From contig VJWM01000134.1 of the NCBI GenBank assembly GCA_010909165.1, positions 434,001-498,000 of the forward strand: a DNA stretch of 64,000 nucleotides, written 5' to 3'. Position 1 is the stretch's first letter, and the number at the start of each line of letters is the position of its first letter. Below the pieces are notes generated by a model. The model was not told the DNA's origin, did not search any database, and worked only from the letters and a program-made list of their open reading frames with translations. Below, in pieces: positions 21,674-32,162 of this stretch. The position numbers and the translations under genes are program-made. The stretch comes from Anthoceros angustus. Taxonomy: Eukaryota; Streptophyta; Anthocerotopsida; Anthocerotales; Anthocerotaceae.

Positions 21674-22807
21674 TCAAAGCCAGGACAGCCCATGCTTGTC
21701 ATCGTCCAAGAGCAAATCCCACTTTTCAGACACGGGGGGCTCGGGAGGAACGCTGTAGATCAAGCGACGGCCGTGTAAGTATCCACAATACTCCACACCA
21801 TACACGTAGACCCCGCCAATCTCCATAGCTGCAGCAGCCATGGCATCACCTAACGAGAAAAATTAAGGACAGTCAGTAGACGTTCAGTGCATGCAATGAT
21901 GCGGGCATATCCCGGAATTCACAAACTCACAAAAACACTCACCGTGTGTTACACACAAAATATTCTCGGAAGGGAAACAATTAGCAGCATGGTTTATGGC
22001 TTTAATGAATCTTGCATGGGCATCCTCTGTGCTCTCTTCCATGGGGGTGAGCTGCCAAAGTTTTCACGATGTGAGCCTCAGCTGAACTGCATACCAGCAC
22101 CGTCATAAACTTGCCTCCAAGCTAAAATGGACAGATCCTGACCTTCCTGAGAAACGGATCGAAGGAGTAATCTCTCATCTGGGCCGGAAAAAAATCGAGC
22201 AACACAGACATGTCCAAAGCGGACACAGGAAACTTGGGACAGACTCGAAGGATTCTTGAGTTCATGACTTCTCCAATCCCACACTCGATGCACACCTGCA
22301 CACATCAAAACCAATGTCCCCCGGGCCAAGTCAGCAGGCTGCAGACAAGCACACCTAGCTCCAGACACTCACGAGATGCAGAAAAAAAAACTTGGCAGCA
22401 ACTTGACAACGCACCTTGATCTCGGATGAACATGAGTTGCCCTCGCCAGCGTCGTCCGAACAAAGAGCTTTCACAACCTCAGCAGCAGTCTGGACGCAGC
22501 GTAGAAAGGGAGAGCAAACGATTCGCGTGACATTCCACTGCTCCCGCTTCATGGTTAAGCCAAATCCCATGGCCCGATTCCTGCCGCTGTCCGAGAGAGG
22601 CGGATCATACGGCCTCTCCGCTGTCTCATGCCATGACGTATTCTTTGTGTCCAATCTATCCCCGTGCCGCATCACAAAGCAGTTCTGCAAGAATGGCTGG
22701 TTTCCCCCCAAATCCGAGCTGGCGTCCCCTGCATTTTCAAGGCTCTTTGCCATGTCTGGCTTTTCAATCAGGGTCTCATCCCGGCGTAAAAATTCGAAGA
22801 GGGACAT
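21674..22807 (-). CDS. Histidine phosphatase (phosphoglycerate mutase-like) family protein
   Basis: Five exons on the minus strand: 22807-22415, 22295-22143, 22121-22095, 22051-21943, 21849-21674; joined 858 nt, 285 aa. The N-terminal half has the family's catalytic RHG motif in CFVMRHGDRLD, followed by PPLSDSGRNRAMGFG and a conserved CSPFLRCVQTA segment. The second catalytic histidine lies in ENILCVTHGDAM, which spans the exon 4/5 junction. The family forms a phosphohistidine intermediate; substrates range from sugar phosphates to phosphoproteins, so the substrate is not assigned. The 27-nt exon 3 is the least certain, but it alone keeps the frame. The start is the first in-frame ATG, 42 codons before RHG. 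The gene lies just upstream of RUG3 on the same strand (156 bp gap); no evidence of co-transcription. Confidence 0.85.
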
Positions 22808-24869
22808 ATGCTGCTCACCGGCTGGCTTCCTCGCTGCAGACTGTGATCTCCTGCGTTGCACAACGACAATACATACCCCTCCTCCTCAGCTGAAGGGTAT
22901 GCCGGCAAGGAGCGGTAGCTATTCCGGCGTTTCTGTCCTGCCATTGCCCCCCTCCACATGGCGTTCTCCCTCCCCGATGCTCCAAGCCCCCCGGGCCAGA
23001 GTCAAGTGCAGAGGCTGGGTCAGGATGCCAACCGCACCAAGGCGAAGGCCGCATCGACATCGGCCTTGATCTGGAAGAGGAAATTGGGAGGAGCACTCAC
23101 CAGTTACAGATCCGCGACGATGCACACCCAAACGCTGCTCACTTCGTCTTTCATCTGGCATTTTTAATACAAGGGCCTAATAGGACCTCCTCAACTGTGG
23201 GGGAAAGCACCGAACCACGAGTAGGAATCGTTGGAGGTCCAATTCAAAGCATGTTGCTTGGGGAGAATTTTTATGAACTTGCTACCTGTTTCCTAGCATG
23301 GAACGATCAGATATGAATATTTTAGATATTATATATTTCTAGACTTCTCTTCTGCATTTTGCTCTTTTGTGTAAGTCGTATTCCCGCGTTGGCTCATGCC
23401 GTCATTGAATAACATGCCCACTTGCGGGCTACTTCCTTCATTGTTTACTATGTGAGCGATATCGCATGGAACCTTTTTCCTTTTGTGCTACTCTTTGCAC
23501 CTAATTAACCCCCGAATGCCTACAAGTCCTGATTTGAGACTTTGATACTGTTCTTTCCATTAGGTAAAAAATGATACTGGGATAATTTTGAAGGGACGTT
23601 GGTTTGTTTTCATAGGCCTCACTTGCCCTGCCCATCTAGCATCCATGTACATCAAAACTCCATACCCAAGATCGTCTCCTTACAAGTGAAGAATGTAGTC
23701 TCCATGGCCACATCCTCTCCTCCCCCCTCCATGTACATCAAAACTCCATACCCCATATCGTCTCCTTACAAGTGAAGAATGTAGTCTCCATGGCCACGTC
23801 CTCCCCTCCCCCCTCCATCCCCCCGACCAAGGGTTCTTCCCATAGGAGCCATCATAGAATGGAATAGTTGTTCCGCTCCCACTCTTCCACCAAGATATTC
23901 TACCGAGGAATGTGAGTTTCGAACTATCCAACGGAGGAGAGCCACCTTGTAATCGTTTTAAAGCATACAATAGGGGAGATGCTGATGAGGAGCTATTGAG
24001 CTTGCTCACCCTAGAGAGGTTGATAAGAGCCTGGCAAATTTGGTGATGCAAGAGTTACACGTGGGTCAGCACGTGCCTCTCCTACTAGGGTACAACATGC
24101 CTTTGTTGGAGAAGCACCACATACACCGGTGCCACCCGTGTCGACGAACTGTGCAGCCTGTGGAGAGCCGAGCCTTGTTGTGCGCTAGCGCTTTGCGCGC
24201 AGGCTTGAAGCTTGCCAGACCTCTCCCTGAGTAAGCTCACAGAGCTAGCTTGAGTCATAAAAGGGTGGTGAATCTGAATCGCACACTGTTCCATCATGAT
24301 AGCGACCATAGTGGAATTCCAATGTAGCACGGAGTTATGAAGCTTGCTTGCAACCGAGACGTGAACGATAGTTGGTAAACATCCTCAAACTGCTGCTGGA
24401 ATCTTGATAGCAACAGCAGTAGCAGCGTTGTCAACTGGGCTCTAGCAAGGCTTGTTTGTAAGCTTGTATCGTGGTTAATCTAGGTAAGACCTACCCTAAC
24501 CTAGCCATCTTAAACTATTGCAACTACGACTCTCTAGTTGCCCGCTGTCCTTCGAGACATGCGTTGTCCGCTCACGGTTATGTATTAGGGAACGGACGCG
24601 CGGAGGGGCGTCATGGCCGAGAATGGTCGAGGCCATTAGCCCGAGACCGTTCTCTGCGCCCGGCTCCGTTCAGCGTAAGGCGGCGGCGAGTCTGGGGCAG
24701 GCAGCGGCAGTGACCCGGCGAGAGCCGAGGTCTATTAAACATTTAAGAGTTGTTGCCATACACATCCAGTCTATACTTCTATTTTCTCTCTCCTCAAGTA
24801 TAGAAATCTCTCATTTTTTCTACTTTCGCACTTCATGACAAGTGTTCAGGTAAATTCAATTTTCGGTTT
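22808..24869. other. Intergenic region
   Basis: Begins with the presumed promoter/5' UTR of the phosphatase gene (GC-rich to ~23160), then AT-rich sequence without gene signal, a tandem duplication at 23643-23815, and 24.0-24.85 kb of unassigned sequence including the 3' flank of the orphan gene. No coding region is recognised. Confidence 0.5.
23643..23815. repeat. Tandem duplication, ~84 bp unit x2
   Basis: CCATGTACATCAAAACTCCATACCC...TCGTCTCCTTACAAGTGAAGAATGTAGTCTCCATGGCCAC is present twice back to back with only a few substitutions. Confidence 0.85.
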
Positions 24870-26581
24870 TCACACATATTCTACTAGTGTAGATGGGGTG
24901 TACACTGGTGATTTTGGTGCTGTAATTTCTTCATAACAATATTTCTTCTTTGACTTGTTATAGGGTCCAGATAAGAAATTTATCATTTCAAAAATCTCGT
25001 CCAATCGAGAATATTTCTGCAACCAGAAGCCAACTGTGAGAATCTATAGACATTTTATGTAGACTTTCTTACTTTCAAATACTAACCTCAAATAGTGCGA
25101 ATAACTCGTTTTGGTTCTTGGATAGCTACAAAAGAAATTAGACTAAGATTAATAATTTACCTCCATTTCAAGTCGAAGTAGATCCTGCTTTGCATATACC
25201 TTTTTTACTAATGTTAAGCAGGTGCTGTGAAGATTCCCCACACTGTGAAAGTGTGATTGTACATTCTGGAAGGGACAAATGTTAGAATTGTTATTTTGTG
25301 TTGAAAATGAATTCCAAATTGCAATACCTTTTGGATGTTTTTTGTCGTCTCCGGATCTTGCATGAGAGACATTAAGTCTGTAGTTTTTAGCTCCTTGTTT
25401 TGAATAGCGACTGATATTTCTGTGTACAAAAAATTGAAATTATACACTATCGAAGAGAGCAACGAAAAAAAAACCTACAAAAACTTACTTCTTTGGATTT
25501 CCATATACTCTTGGAATGTTGGCGTGCTCCCATCTTCATTTAGGATTGGTTGTGCTGGGTCTTTAAAACTATGCTCCAAAATTAGAACATAAGTGTTCTT
25601 GAAATCTTGAAACATTTTAGGATATTGAAAGTTGTTCATCCATTTGCCATACTCAGTAAACTCTGTTGAAGGGCCGTACGTTGGTGCGTTGTCTTCGAAG
25701 TCATCTATCTTTCTTTTTTTGCCCTACAAAATAAGAAAATTAGTATTGATACCGGCAGAATTTGTGATGTAAATGTGTATAATATAGACTGATTTAAGCA
25801 AACCTGAATTGATATGGCTGAAAGATCAATTTTTTCGTCAATTGCGTCTATCTTATCTTTGATTTCCTTAGCAGTAATTGCTTGTTCTCCAGCATTCTGT
25901 AAATAGTGAAAGAGATGGCAAAACTATTATTCAATTTGAATTCACTTGTGTGAGTGAAACTGAGAAGTTGGATAACATACCTCTAATATGGACTGAATTG
26001 AGATTTGATGTCCGTTGAACCTCTCGACAAGAGTCATGGTTTCAAGTTCTAAATGAGCAGTTGTTCGCAGATTTTTCTTAATATCCTGTAAAACGCCAAA
26101 TTAGATAAACCTTCCCAGCATCCTGCCAAGGCTTAATGCTGCGAAAAACATTTTTGTTACATATTTACCTTTTTTATTTTGTTAAGCTGGGCAGGCACAT
26201 CGCAAAGAAGCTGCAGGTCTTGTTTGTTCATGGATAAGAACATGGTGTGCTCTGAAATAACTGAAACAGTTCCAAATAATTAGTTACGAAACCTAAAACA
26301 GCTAACCATGCTCTTGCGAGTTAAGGTACCTTTTTCAACGATTTTTCGAATCTCGAGAAGTGGAAGCTCAATCTCGAGTCTGGTGTCATATCCTGGATCC
26401 CCATGGGTGGGAACATGTTTGTCTGATCGCAAATTGTCAATGTGTGTCGCTTTAAGCTCCTGTGGTCGCTCTCTGTAAAATAAGATTTCAGCCATGGTTT
26501 CAATTTATCAGTTAAACAACCTACGCGATTACCTTCTTCGATTTCAAGCTTATCATTGTTGCTTTCGTTGTCCGATTCCAT
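24870..26581 (-). CDS. Intact 10-exon orphan gene next to the Crypton-like recombinase
   Basis: Not recognised. Ten short exons on the minus strand: 26581-26533, 26470-26330, 26260-26169, 26085-25981, 25896-25804, 25723-25489, 25419-25328, 25265-25161, 25125-25087, 25016-24870. All introns are GT-AG, AT-rich and 37-90 nt (one is 165 nt). The exons join to 1098 nt, 365 aa, without an internal stop, which is hard to get by chance. The product is charged and mostly helical-looking, with heptad-like Leu/Ile runs in exons 3-5 (for example DKIDAIDEKIDLSAISIQ) and a basic NLS-like GKKRKID at the start of exon 6. There is no signal peptide or membrane segment. The exon 2 acceptor is the second AG of ACAGAG, chosen by frame. 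Its start lies 40 bp from the duplicated block that separates it from the divergent recombinase gene. It might be a partner gene of that element or an unrelated host gene. Confidence 0.7.
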
Positions 26582-26620
26582 CCTGAACGAGAAAAGGAAA
26601 CTGTTTTGATCAGACAGCTG

Positions 26621-29600
26621 TATTAATGCATCTTGACTGTAAAAAACTCACTGCCAGATGAAGAAAAAAGAGGAAGAAGGCTACTTGAAGTGGTGACCTT
26701 CTTCTATGGTTCTTGGCGTATTGCACTTATAGCACTGTCATTATACAACATGCAATAGAGTTAATCTCACAATAATTGGCGATCATGCAATAGAGGTAAG
26801 GTGACAAAACTGCAGGGCAGGCCTATTTTGAGAATGTTGGTTCCACTCATGCGAGATCGCGTGGGACTAGTGCTTAAAGAAAATCGATGCCGAGTTAAAG
26901 AAGGTAAACGAATCGAAGAAAGGCGCAACTGGCATGCATGGTGCCAAACCCACCATGTAGTCAGACTGAAACACATCAAACCCAAACAGTTTTGGTGGAT
27001 GGTTTCATTTAGAACCGCTCAAGAAAGGAATGTTTCAGAGCATGGTGTGTTCAATAGCAGGGAGCTAAACCGGCCGTTTTACAATCAAGTAAGGTTAGTA
27101 GCTCCATCAATGGAACAACCGCACTAAGCGTACAAAAAGGACAGATCTGAAAATAAACTGTACTGAAGGTCCTGATGTTAAAATTTTCAACAAGACACAA
27201 TGCTTCTGGCAGTAACTAGTTAAGAGGTTAGTGAGTAGAAGCGACTAATTTGCACGATGGATTTAGATCAAACTTCCAAGAGAACCCACAAATGCCTCGA
27301 GCTCATAAATGACAAGCTAAGACACACTTCCCACCGGACCCCTATTTGTTACATACGGCAAGCATCGAGGCAGAACTAGGTGTTTATACAAGACAACATT
27401 CGGTGCAACAAGACCACTAGTCAGTTTGTTGGGCGTGGTGGGGAGTACCTTGTTGGTATCATGTGAGTTGTGTATGATGGTAGTGGGGCACTGGTCAGTG
27501 TCTTGGCGCAAGATGTGTTGAGAGAGGCGAGTGCTGCACAAGAAAGGTAAAGGGGTCAAAAACCTAAAGCAGATGCCCAAATACCCAGAAAGCAAAAAAG
27601 AAAGGGAGATGAAAGGCCCATCAGCAGCAAGGGCAGGCGCTGCGGGTAGTACCTCGCTGATCGTTAACCGCGATGTTGGGCGCTATGAGAGACTGACTGA
27701 TGCTCTGAAGACTTCTCGAAAACCGCCCAAGACGGTCTTTTGCAAGATGCTGGCAAAACCTTTGCTCACTCAAAACTTCCGCCGAACCACCGCCGATCTC
27801 TAGAACCTCCGACTACCGCAAGAACCTCCGCGAGCACCGGGGCCGATTGCAAGCGAGATAGGTGAAAGGGAACTACGCCGAAGCAGGCTTGAGCTCGAGG
27901 ACCTCCGTCGACCAACCACGTGAGGGCCTTGAATAACAAGCAGAGCTGGCGGGCGTGAAAAGTAATAGACACGGTTGCCTCGAGTCTCTTTAAGTACTCA
28001 CAAACTAGGTTTCCAAATGGTTCCGGTGGTGCGTTTGTGGCGGTTGTGATTTGATGGCGACTTTATCCTATGCCCATTGCCGGGTTTGGAGACCAGTTTG
28101 GTTTTGTCGAGCTAGGTTTGGAAGATAAAAATTAGGTTTGGTTGAGCGGTAGGTGTGGCGAATGGCGTTGCTAGGTAGGTTTGGTAGTCGGCTTGGAATC
28201 TTAGGTTTGGTAAATTCAAATGAGCTTTGGTAGAGAGAGAGTGGTGGCGCCAACAGAGGGAGAACGTCTAGGGTTTGCATGCCTATATAAAGGGCTTCTT
28301 GAAAGGTTGAGGTCTTTATTCCCTCCTGTTTTCCGAAGGCCAAGGTGGTAGGTTGTGCTCCAAAGTTTCCAGGCCCGCTTGTTTTGTCGAAGGCCAAGGT
28401 TGTTTTAGGTCTTCTCCGAGGCTAAGGCCTTCTTCTGGTTGTTCGAAGGCTAAGGTCTTCTATCTTTGTTTCGAAGGCCAAGGTACTTTTGTTTCTGTGT
28501 TCCGAAGGTTCCTTTCGAAGGCCAAGGGGCCTTTTTCTTCCGAAGCTCAAGATTTTCCTTTGAAGGCCAATTGTGTTTTGTCCAAGGGTGTTTTCGGCAC
28601 CAAGGCCAAGGTCTATAATAGTTTAAAGTTCTTTGCCTCTTCATCGTTGTGCATTTGTGTATGCATATACATCCTCGAGGCTCTGTTATTATCGTAGTTT
28701 GTTTCGCGGTATCGGTTTCGTTTCTTGCGCTTTGTACTGTGGATTGCTACAAGCAGTGCTTTTAGCGACATATTAATGCATCTTGACCGAAAAACTCACG
28801 CGGATGAAGAAAGAGGAAGAAGGCTACTTGAAGTGGTGACCTTCTTCTATGGTTCTTGGCGTATTGCACTTATAGCACTGTCATTATACAACATGCAATA
28901 GAGTTAATCTCACAATAATTGGCGATCATGCAATAGAGGTAAGGTGACAAAACTGCAGGGCAGGCCTATTTTGAGAATGTTGGTTCCACTCATAAAGTAA
29001 AACAGTAACAGGGACTATTGCTTAAAGAAAATTAGTGCCCAGACTAAAAGAAGGTAAACGAATCGAAGAAAGAAAGGCGCACTGCTCTGGGCAAACCCAC
29101 CATGAAGTCGGTGAAACACATCAAACCCAAAGCTTTTGGTGGATGGTTTCATTTAGAACCGCTCAAGAAAGGAATGTTTGAGCATGGTGTGTTCAATAGC
29201 GAGGAGCTAAACCGCCGTTTACAATCAAGTAAGGTTAGTAGCTCCATCAATGGAACAACCGCACTAAGCGTACAAAAAGGACAGATCTGAAAATAAACTG
29301 TACTGAAGGTCCTGATGTTAAAATTTTCAACAAGACACAATGCTTCTGGCAGTAACTAGTTAAGAGGTTAGTGAGCTGAAACGAGCTGCTAACTGTTTGC
29401 ACGATGGATTTAGATACTGAAACTTCCAAGAGAACCCACAAATGCCTACAGGAGCTCATAAATGACAAGCTAAGACCGCACACTTCCCACCGGACCCCTA
29501 TTTGTTACATACGGCAAGCATCGAGACAGGAACTAGGTGTTTATACAAGACAACATTCAGCGTTGCAACAAGACCACTAGTCAGTTTGTTGGGCGTGGTG

Positions 29601-30010
29601 GGGAGTACCTTGCGCTGGTATCATGTGAGTTGTGTATGATGACTGAGTGGGGCACTGGGTCGCGGTGTGCTGGCGCAAGATGTGTTGAGAGAGGCGAGGT
29701 GCAGCTGCACAAGAAAAGGTAAAAAGGGGGTCAGCCCAAAACCTAGAAGCACAGATGCCCAAATACCCAGAAAGCAAAAAAGAAAGGGAGATGAAAGGCC
29801 CATCGGCAAAGGGCCGGGTAGTACCTCCATCGTTAACCGCGATGTTGGGCGCTATGAGAGACTGACTGATGCTCTGAAGACTTCTCGAAAACCGCCCAAG
29901 ACGGTCTTTTGCAAGATGCTGGCAAAACCTTTGCTCACTCAAAACTTCCGCCGAACCAGCAGCGCCGACCTCTAGAACCTCCGACTACTACTAGAACTTC
30001 CGCGGAGCGT
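26621..30010. repeat. ~1.2 kb direct duplication (copies 26621-27835 and 28771-30008)
   Basis: Both copies start TATTAATGCATCTTGAC and end near AACCTCCGACTAC...GAGC. Long identical tracts (for example ACTTGAAGTGGTGACCTTCT and GATGTTGGGCGCTATGAGAG) are broken by clustered 1-10 nt indels. The 935 bp between the copies holds the promoter/leader module. Copy 1 lies directly upstream of the orphan gene's start; copy 2 sits inside the leader of the recombinase gene. Copy 2 contains a short frame (29102-29287) with KAFGGWFHLEPLKKGMFEHG, which is shifted in copy 1; no domain is recognised. Confidence 0.9.
27990..28745 (+). promoter_or_regulatory. Promoter/leader module of the recombinase gene, with YCGAAGGCCAAGG array
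   Basis: TAGGTTTGG repeats (28005-28210), GAGAGAGAGT, CTAGGGTTTG and a TATA box TATATAAA at 28284-28291 are followed by about nine copies of YCGAAGGCCAAGG or variants between 28332 and 28610. Same order as in the module at 5.34 kb. It lies upstream of, and on the same strand as, the Crypton-like gene, separated from it by duplication copy 2 and a 2 kb T/G-rich stretch. I infer that it drives that gene; no transcript evidence is available. Confidence 0.5.
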
Positions 30011-32162
30011 GGGAACTTATGTTTCTTACTGTGTCGGTTTTGTTTTAATGAATTGCTGGCTCCTGTTGCAGACGTTATTGGAAGTAAGAATACAGAGTAT
30101 ATCAGGTCTGTTCCAAATAGCTGTTCCAAACTGACAGTATCCAGTGGTCTTTTGAGTCCTTTGAAGTGTTTGTTTCTTTCAGTGTCTATGTTTGGACTCT
30201 GGAGGTTAGTTCGCATGCGCTCGTCTCGTTTTGTTTTCTGTCGTGTCTTCCAGTAACGTTGTTTGCATGTACTTTGTTCCTATGTTGTGTCCTTTTCTTG
30301 TAGCATGTTTTCCATGTTGTTCAGTGCTCTCTTTCATAAATTTTGTCAGTTTTGTTTCTTTCCTTCTGTTTCTTTTAAATATGAGCAGACTTATAATACC
30401 CTTGCCTCTTAGTTTTGTAGTTTGTTACCCTCCCGTCAATGCTTTGCTACTGGCTAAAACACTGGGAAGTAACAGGCCGCGTCTCATCGTCGTGTATGTA
30501 GGATTGTATGGCTGATTCGTATTGAAGCATAGATAGTAATTGTAGTTTGCGTTTTTTCCATGTATTGTTTTTTGCTCTTACAATGAGGTTTGGCTAAGCC
30601 AATTCTGGTTTCTTTTATGTGGTTGTGTTGGTCCTTTTTATGTGAGTAAACAACCTTTGGTAGTTGTGTCATCCTCTCATCAGGCGCTTGTCCGCTGCGT
30701 ATGTGTGCGGGAAGTGTCCGGACGTAATTTGGATACATTTTGATACACGTGTACTCTGGGTAGCTGGTGTCTGTGTTGTGTTGGGTGCACTTTGTTTGCA
30801 GTTATCAATATTTCAGTTTAGAATTTACTTTTCGTATTTGGTTCTTGTCTGTTGTGTGTTTCTTTTTAGTGAATATTTCTGGGCGCTTTTTATTCTTTGT
30901 GTTGTATCATTGTTTCCAGTGTCTTGCATTCTTGCCATTAGAGTTAGTGTGCTGTTTGATATTTGTGTCACCTAATTTTTCCATGGAATGTTTTACCATC
31001 GTTTTTTCGCTATTTGTGGTTCACAGTTTTGCATTGTAGTTGTCTTATTAAGTTTTTACCATGTTCTTGTGTATGAAGATAAACTTTGAAATCAGGTCGG
31101 TATCTTTTTATGTTTCGTGATATAGGTTATGTCTATCCTGTCTCGTATACTCTCATAGTGTTGTCTGTCTCCTGTCCACCTTAGGTTACTGCTTGTTAGC
31201 TGGTTTCACTTTTGTGTTTTTACCCACTGATTTCTCGTGCAAATGCTGAAATGCTGTAACTGTTTAATCGTGAAAGATTTGTCCTTTGTTTGTTTACAAT
31301 CAGTATGTTTTTAATGAAGTCGTTGAAGACTGGTCGTCATGTTTTTTTTGCGTTTAGTGATGTTTTGTAATCCTCTCGTTTTTCAAGATCGTTGAAAGTG
31401 TTATTGTCTAGCGCTCATCATTCTTAGTGTTTATCTGTGATAATGTTTTCTTTTTACTATGTGTGCATCATATCTCTAACTGTTATGTAAAAAAATTGTA
31501 TGTCTCAGGTTTTTCTTTGCCGTGTTTGACGCAACTGTGAGCTGCTCTATTGTGTATCTGTGTGTGCCCTTTACTGTAAGTTATGGTCTATGTCTTAATC
31601 TTGCAGTTAGCAAGCAATCTTGCGCTTTATCATGTATTTATTTTTCAATTAATTGAATGTTGCTTTCGTCGCAGGTGATTGCAACGTTTGGGAGGGTTTG
31701 CTTCAAATCCTTTGGGGGAAACCTTTCAAAATTGAGTCTTGATATGTGTTAATTGCCTGAAGGCCGTTGAATTTGCAAATGTTCTTTTGTGTTTTATTGT
31801 TTGCTATTTGGGGGTCAACTGTTTTTAATCGTTTTTTGTGTGAATTGTATCGGAATGCGATTCGTAAGTGCGTCCATGTCCAGAACAATAAGGTGGAAGA
31901 TGTCTATCTGTTGCATTTTCATCAAAAAGAAAAGGGGAGAAATTCATAGGTATCGCCGTCAGATGTTTTTGCTGTCACAATTGTTACCATCGCCCTTGCT
32001 TCAGCCTCGATCATCTGATAATCAACTTCTAAACCTTCCAGCAGGTTTTGTCTGGAATTCTGTTTTTCACAAGTAAGTCTAACAGTGTTGTTTTAACTGT
32101 TCCTTTAAATTTTTGCTGTATTGTGTTCCTGTAGTGCTTGTCTGACATTATATTTTTTTCAG
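30010..32162 (+). other. T/G-rich leader-like stretch
   Basis: About 2.1 kb strongly enriched in T and G on the plus strand (TTTTGT, TGTTTT runs), with no long credible frame. A possible 5' exon ends at 32075 with a good donor (CACAA^GTAAGT), and the intron ends TTTTTTTCAG at 32160, two bases before the recombinase ATG. It probably represents the 5' leader and introns of the downstream gene. Confidence 0.4.

Noticed and set aside
24870-26581. Reading exon 2 of the orphan gene in the ESDHRSLKRH frame
   Set aside because: That frame reaches a stop in exon 3; the second acceptor AG keeps an open frame through all remaining exons.
30231-31039. Several membrane-protein-like frames of 84-103 codons
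   Set aside because: Same T/G-rich composition effect; no initiation context or domain.
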